A stretch of 15,000 nt of DNA from PWND01 sp964601515 (GTDB lineage Bacteria > Bacteroidota > Bacteroidia > Bacteroidales > UBA7960). This document shows, in pieces, positions 12,545 through 15,000 of this stretch (position 1 is its first letter; the number at the start of each line of letters is the position of its first letter). Location of the stretch: the NCBI GenBank assembly GCA_964601515.1, contig CAZRNU010000069.1, forward strand, positions 1 to 15,000, in the 5' to 3' direction. The translations under genes and the position numbers were made by a program. The notes under the pieces are model-generated. The model saw only the letters and a list, made by a program, of their open reading frames with translations. It was not told the DNA's origin and ran no database searches.

Positions 12545-14101
12545 TTATTCTAAGAGTGTTACTGCTCCAATTTTTGTTTTAATTTCACCTGAAATATAAG
12601 AATACTTAATTACATAAGAATACACTCCGGCAGGGGATGATATTCCTGAAACTTTTCCATCCCAATAGTCATTTATATTTTGTGTTTTAAATACAGTATT
12701 TCCCCATTTGTTAATGATAGTCATTTCATAATAAGCGGGTTCATAATACCCAAAGTTAGGTTTGAAATATTTATTGATTTCTATGTTGCTGTTTGGTCGG
12801 AATGCATTAGGTATAAAAACCTCTATATCTCTTCTAACAATTGATGTATTTGAGTATGACTCTTCTTTGAGTCCGTATTGATTGTCATCGTTTTCAAATG
12901 CTTTTATATAATAAAACACTTCTTGATTTGCTACAGGAAATTCATCATCTGAGATAAAATCAATATAGCTATTGTATGTTGATGGGAGTGTGTTAATTAG
13001 AATAAAATCGCTGTCATTAGGTCTTTTTCGAAATATTTCAAAGTTGTTAATTCCTGCATCCCAGCCGTTATAATTATTCCAACTTAATAAGTTTTCATTT
13101 TTTGAGAAAGGTGATGATTTTAATAATAATGAATTTGAGATATTGCTTAACAATACAATATTCTGACAACTGTCTAAAAGTTCAGCTTTGTAGTAATATA
13201 TATTTGAGTCGCTATCAACATTCTCATCAATATGAAACGTTGTTTGATTGTTTTGTTTAATTGTGTCATAAATGAAAAAATCATTGAGTGAATTGACTGA
13301 TTTCCATAGCACAAAGATAGGTTGAGGGGCATCATTGTCTCCAAAGATTGTTAATTCAATTTCATTATCATGATTAATGCTGACATTCTGAATATATGCA
13401 TATTCAGGTTTTTTAAGCAATTCAACCGTAATGCATCTTTTATTTGATGAGGAGCTGATACCTGTTGTTGTGTTATAAGATTGTATGAAAAAACAATATG
13501 TTCCATCTTCATCAATATATGCATTAGTTCGAGTTGAGCTGAAATCAAAAGTTTTAACAATAAGCCAATCATTGTTATTTTGCTTCATCCATAGTTGTGA
13601 AGCATTAAAAGGAGATGGCAGGGGTTGAGGCTGACCGGATGAAGTAGTTACAAGGTAATTATTCCAAAACTGAGTTGCATTCTGATTGCAGATATTAAAA
13701 GTTGGTGCAATCAAATAAATTGATTTGTGGACATCACTTACTGCAAAAGAATTACCACCCATATCTCTGGCAACAATATAATAGTTATAAGGCTGAGTGT
13801 TTGCATTTACTCCATTGTCTATATAGTCTGCAGTGGAAAATGGGACCTGAGCAATAGGCATAAACGAGCCTGTCCCCAGGCCTCTGTGTATTTCAATGTA
13901 TCCTTCAGTAATTTCTGACACAAATGACCAGCCTAATTGAATATGTCCGTTGTCGTTAATAACGCTTATAGAGTCAAGAACAAGAGTTGTGTTTTTGTGT
14001 GAGGGTGTATTAGCACTGACATCATATACACAAAGCCAAATAAATGCATAAATGCTCAGTATAGTTTTTTTTTTGGTAATGTTTGTCCAGCGTTTAAGCA
14101 T
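12545..14101 (-). CDS. Secreted multidomain protein with T9SS type B (gliding-motility) C-terminal sorting domain
   Basis: A 518-residue exported protein. Residues 1-30 form a signal peptide: basic start with three lysines, apolar ILSIYAFIWLCVY, probable cleavage after VSA30. The middle is built of beta-rich, fibronectin-III-like modules (about 40-130, 130-230, 235-330, 335-425), with recurring patterns such as YIDNGVN...YNYYIVARD and FYYIKAFEND. The last 95 residues match the gliding motility-associated C-terminal domain: VFIPNAFRPNS, NKYFKP, YEMTIINKWGNTVF, DYWDGK, PAGVYSYVIKY and GAVTLL. Such domains direct passage through the type IX secretion system and surface release or anchoring. No enzyme motif is seen, so an adhesin or surface structural role is likely. 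Codons 10-12 lie in an A10 tract. A glycosyltransferase gene lies 84 bp upstream on the same strand. Confidence 0.9.
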   Translation of the reverse strand: MLKRWTNITKKKTILSIYAFIWLCVYDVSANTPSHKNTTLVLDSISVINDNGHIQLGWSFVSEITEGYIEIHRGLGTGSFMPIAQVPFSTADYIDNGVNANTQPYNYYIVARDMGGNSFAVSDVHKSIYLIAPTFNICNQNATQFWNNYLVTTSSGQPQPLPSPFNASQLWMKQNNNDWLIVKTFDFSSTRTNAYIDEDGTYCFFIQSYNTTTGISSSSNKRCITVELLKKPEYAYIQNVSINHDNEIELTIFGDNDAPQPIFVLWKSVNSLNDFFIYDTIKQNNQTTFHIDENVDSDSNIYYYKAELLDSCQNIVLLSNISNSLLLKSSPFSKNENLLSWNNYNGWDAGINNFEIFRKRPNDSDFILINTLPSTYNSYIDFISDDEFPVANQEVFYYIKAFENDDNQYGLKEESYSNTSIVRRDIEVFIPNAFRPNSNIEINKYFKPNFGYYEPAYYEMTIINKWGNTVFKTQNINDYWDGKVSGISSPAGVYSYVIKYSYISGEIKTKIGAVTLLE

Positions 14102-14185
14102 ATTAGTTTATTGTTTAACGTAATGCTTGATTTGATATTATTCTTTGAAACTCATTATTACACTTTCTATTGGTTTCGTATAACA

Positions 14186-15000
14186 CTATTTGACTGAAAT
14201 AGCGTTCTTTAACATTTCACACAACTGCTTAGTCAACTCTTTTCTCGAGTATTTACTGATGTTCTTTGTGTGAAAACGAATATTATCCGATAAATAGTCT
14301 TCGTATGCGGTTAATATTACTGACCGAAGCAATTCTTTATTGTTAAATGGAATTATCCAGCCGGATTCAGTTTCTTTTATTATTTCTGCAACATCACTGT
14401 CTTCGGGGCAAATTGCTAATATTGGTTTTTCGGATGCAAGGTATTCATATACTTTGCCGGTAATGATGTAAGAGGCATTTTTTATTCTGTTAATGCATAA
14501 AAGCATTAAAGATGCCTGTTTTTGAAGAGCAGGAATCTCACTATGATGAATATATGGAATGAGTTTTAAAATATTACCCAGTCCATTTGTTTCTATATCT
14601 TTTATTATGCCTGAATCAGTTTTGCCAACAAAGCATAACTCCAGGTTATCTTTAAGAGATTTGTCTTTTGAAGTTAATTCTCCTAACAACTCCCAAAGCT
14701 CTGTAGGATTTTGGTCAGGAAGGAAATTGCCGGTGTACATTATTCTGAACTTATCAGGCCTAATGTTATTGGTGTTTTCAAAGTCAGTTATATCAAACCC
14801 ATTATTAATTACGCCAATATTATTTGAAGTTATTTTTTTAAAATCTGACTTCATGGTATTTCCAACAGTAATGATATAATCAGCTGAATCTAAGCATAGT
14901 TTTTCCAGTGTTTTGTGTTTTTTTTTGGCTAAATTAGATAGCTTGAGTTCTTCAAAATAATAAATGCCTACCCCCGCTGTGTTGCGCCCGGTGCCTCTGG
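14186..15000 (-). CDS. GT-B fold glycosyltransferase (GT4-like), N-terminus beyond the window edge
   Basis: The frame stays open past the ATG at 14854 to the right edge, where it reads RGTGRNTAGVGIYYFEE and continues LCLDSADYIITVGNTMKSDF, typical of the end of the acceptor domain in GT4-type glycosyltransferases. At least 270 residues are present. The donor domain has GVINNGFD, RIMYTGNF, ELCFVGKTD, then KVYEYLASEKPILAI with the glutamate region that binds the nucleotide-sugar phosphates, and ESGWIIPF. It is a cytoplasmic retaining transferase of a nucleotide sugar; donor and acceptor are unknown. The real start lies outside the window; 14854 is only an internal Met. An A9 tract in the coding strand (14918-14926) encodes Lys-Lys-Lys. 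Probably part of a surface-glycan or polysaccharide cluster extending to the right. Confidence 0.88.
   Translation of the reverse strand, partial: RGTGRNTAGVGIYYFEELKLSNLAKKKHKTLEKLCLDSADYIITVGNTMKSDFKKITSNNIGVINNGFDITDFENTNNIRPDKFRIMYTGNFLPDQNPTELWELLGELTSKDKSLKDNLELCFVGKTDSGIIKDIETNGLGNILKLIPYIHHSEIPALQKQASLMLLCINRIKNASYIITGKVYEYLASEKPILAICPEDSDVAEIIKETESGWIIPFNNKELLRSVILTAYEDYLSDNIRFHTKNISKYSRKELTKQLCEMLKNAISVK

Noticed and set aside
14559..14879. Forward-strand reading frame inside the glycosyltransferase
   Set aside because: It is antisense to a gene with clear GT-B motifs and has no recognisable features.

Overview
This window is a stretch of an AT-rich chromosome that looks like a member of Bacteroidota, most likely Bacteroidales/Marinilabiliales-like. 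The evidence is a protein with a gliding-motility type (type IX secretion) C-terminal sorting domain, the rlmH / DUF4783 / nadC neighbourhood typical of the phylum, promoters of the Bacteroidota kind (TTTG, then TAnnTTTG), and few strong Shine-Dalgarno sites. Nothing resembles a phage, transposon, CRISPR array or integrated island. Most of the window is housekeeping DNA with a few accessory features.

Positions 35-4860: a tightly packed + strand cluster. A short unrecognised reading frame overlaps the start of ftcD (fused formiminotransferase-cyclodeaminase, the last step of histidine breakdown). A DSD1/D-threonine-aldolase-like PLP enzyme, a long-form queA (queuosine synthesis) and a class I methyltransferase follow, with gaps of 16 bp or less. 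A strong bidirectional terminator closes the cluster and also serves a small membrane-protein gene arriving from the right (4879-5286, - strand).

Positions 5390-7518: mnmD-like tRNA methyltransferase (+), a 44-residue lipoprotein gene too short for ordinary ORF cut-offs (-), a roughly 300 bp spacer, then a two-gene SiaB/SiaC kinase and target-protein module (+). An 18-bp perfect hairpin lies between siaC and tRNA-Val(GAC).

Positions 7519-8370: the - strand holds rlmH and then tRNA-Val(GAC). Between them lies an array of about six 11-bp repeats just upstream of the tRNA promoter. rlmH and the DUF4783 gene diverge from a region where their promoters overlap at a TTTGCAAA palindrome.

Positions 8371-12539: DUF4783 protein with its own promoter and terminator, then nadC, an SLC13/DASS transporter with two internal RCK_C domains, and an MscS channel with a (Asp-Lys)n tail. 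The last three are spaced about 20 bp apart and are probably one operon.

Positions 12545-15000 (- strand): a T9SS cargo protein and, upstream of it, a glycosyltransferase running off the right edge. Both contain unusually long poly-A tracts in their coding strands (A10 and A9) where a one-base slip would stop translation, making them candidate phase-variable surface genes. This, the stand-alone SiaB/SiaC pair and the 11-bp array are the most interesting observations. I did not find a clear previously undescribed multi-gene system.
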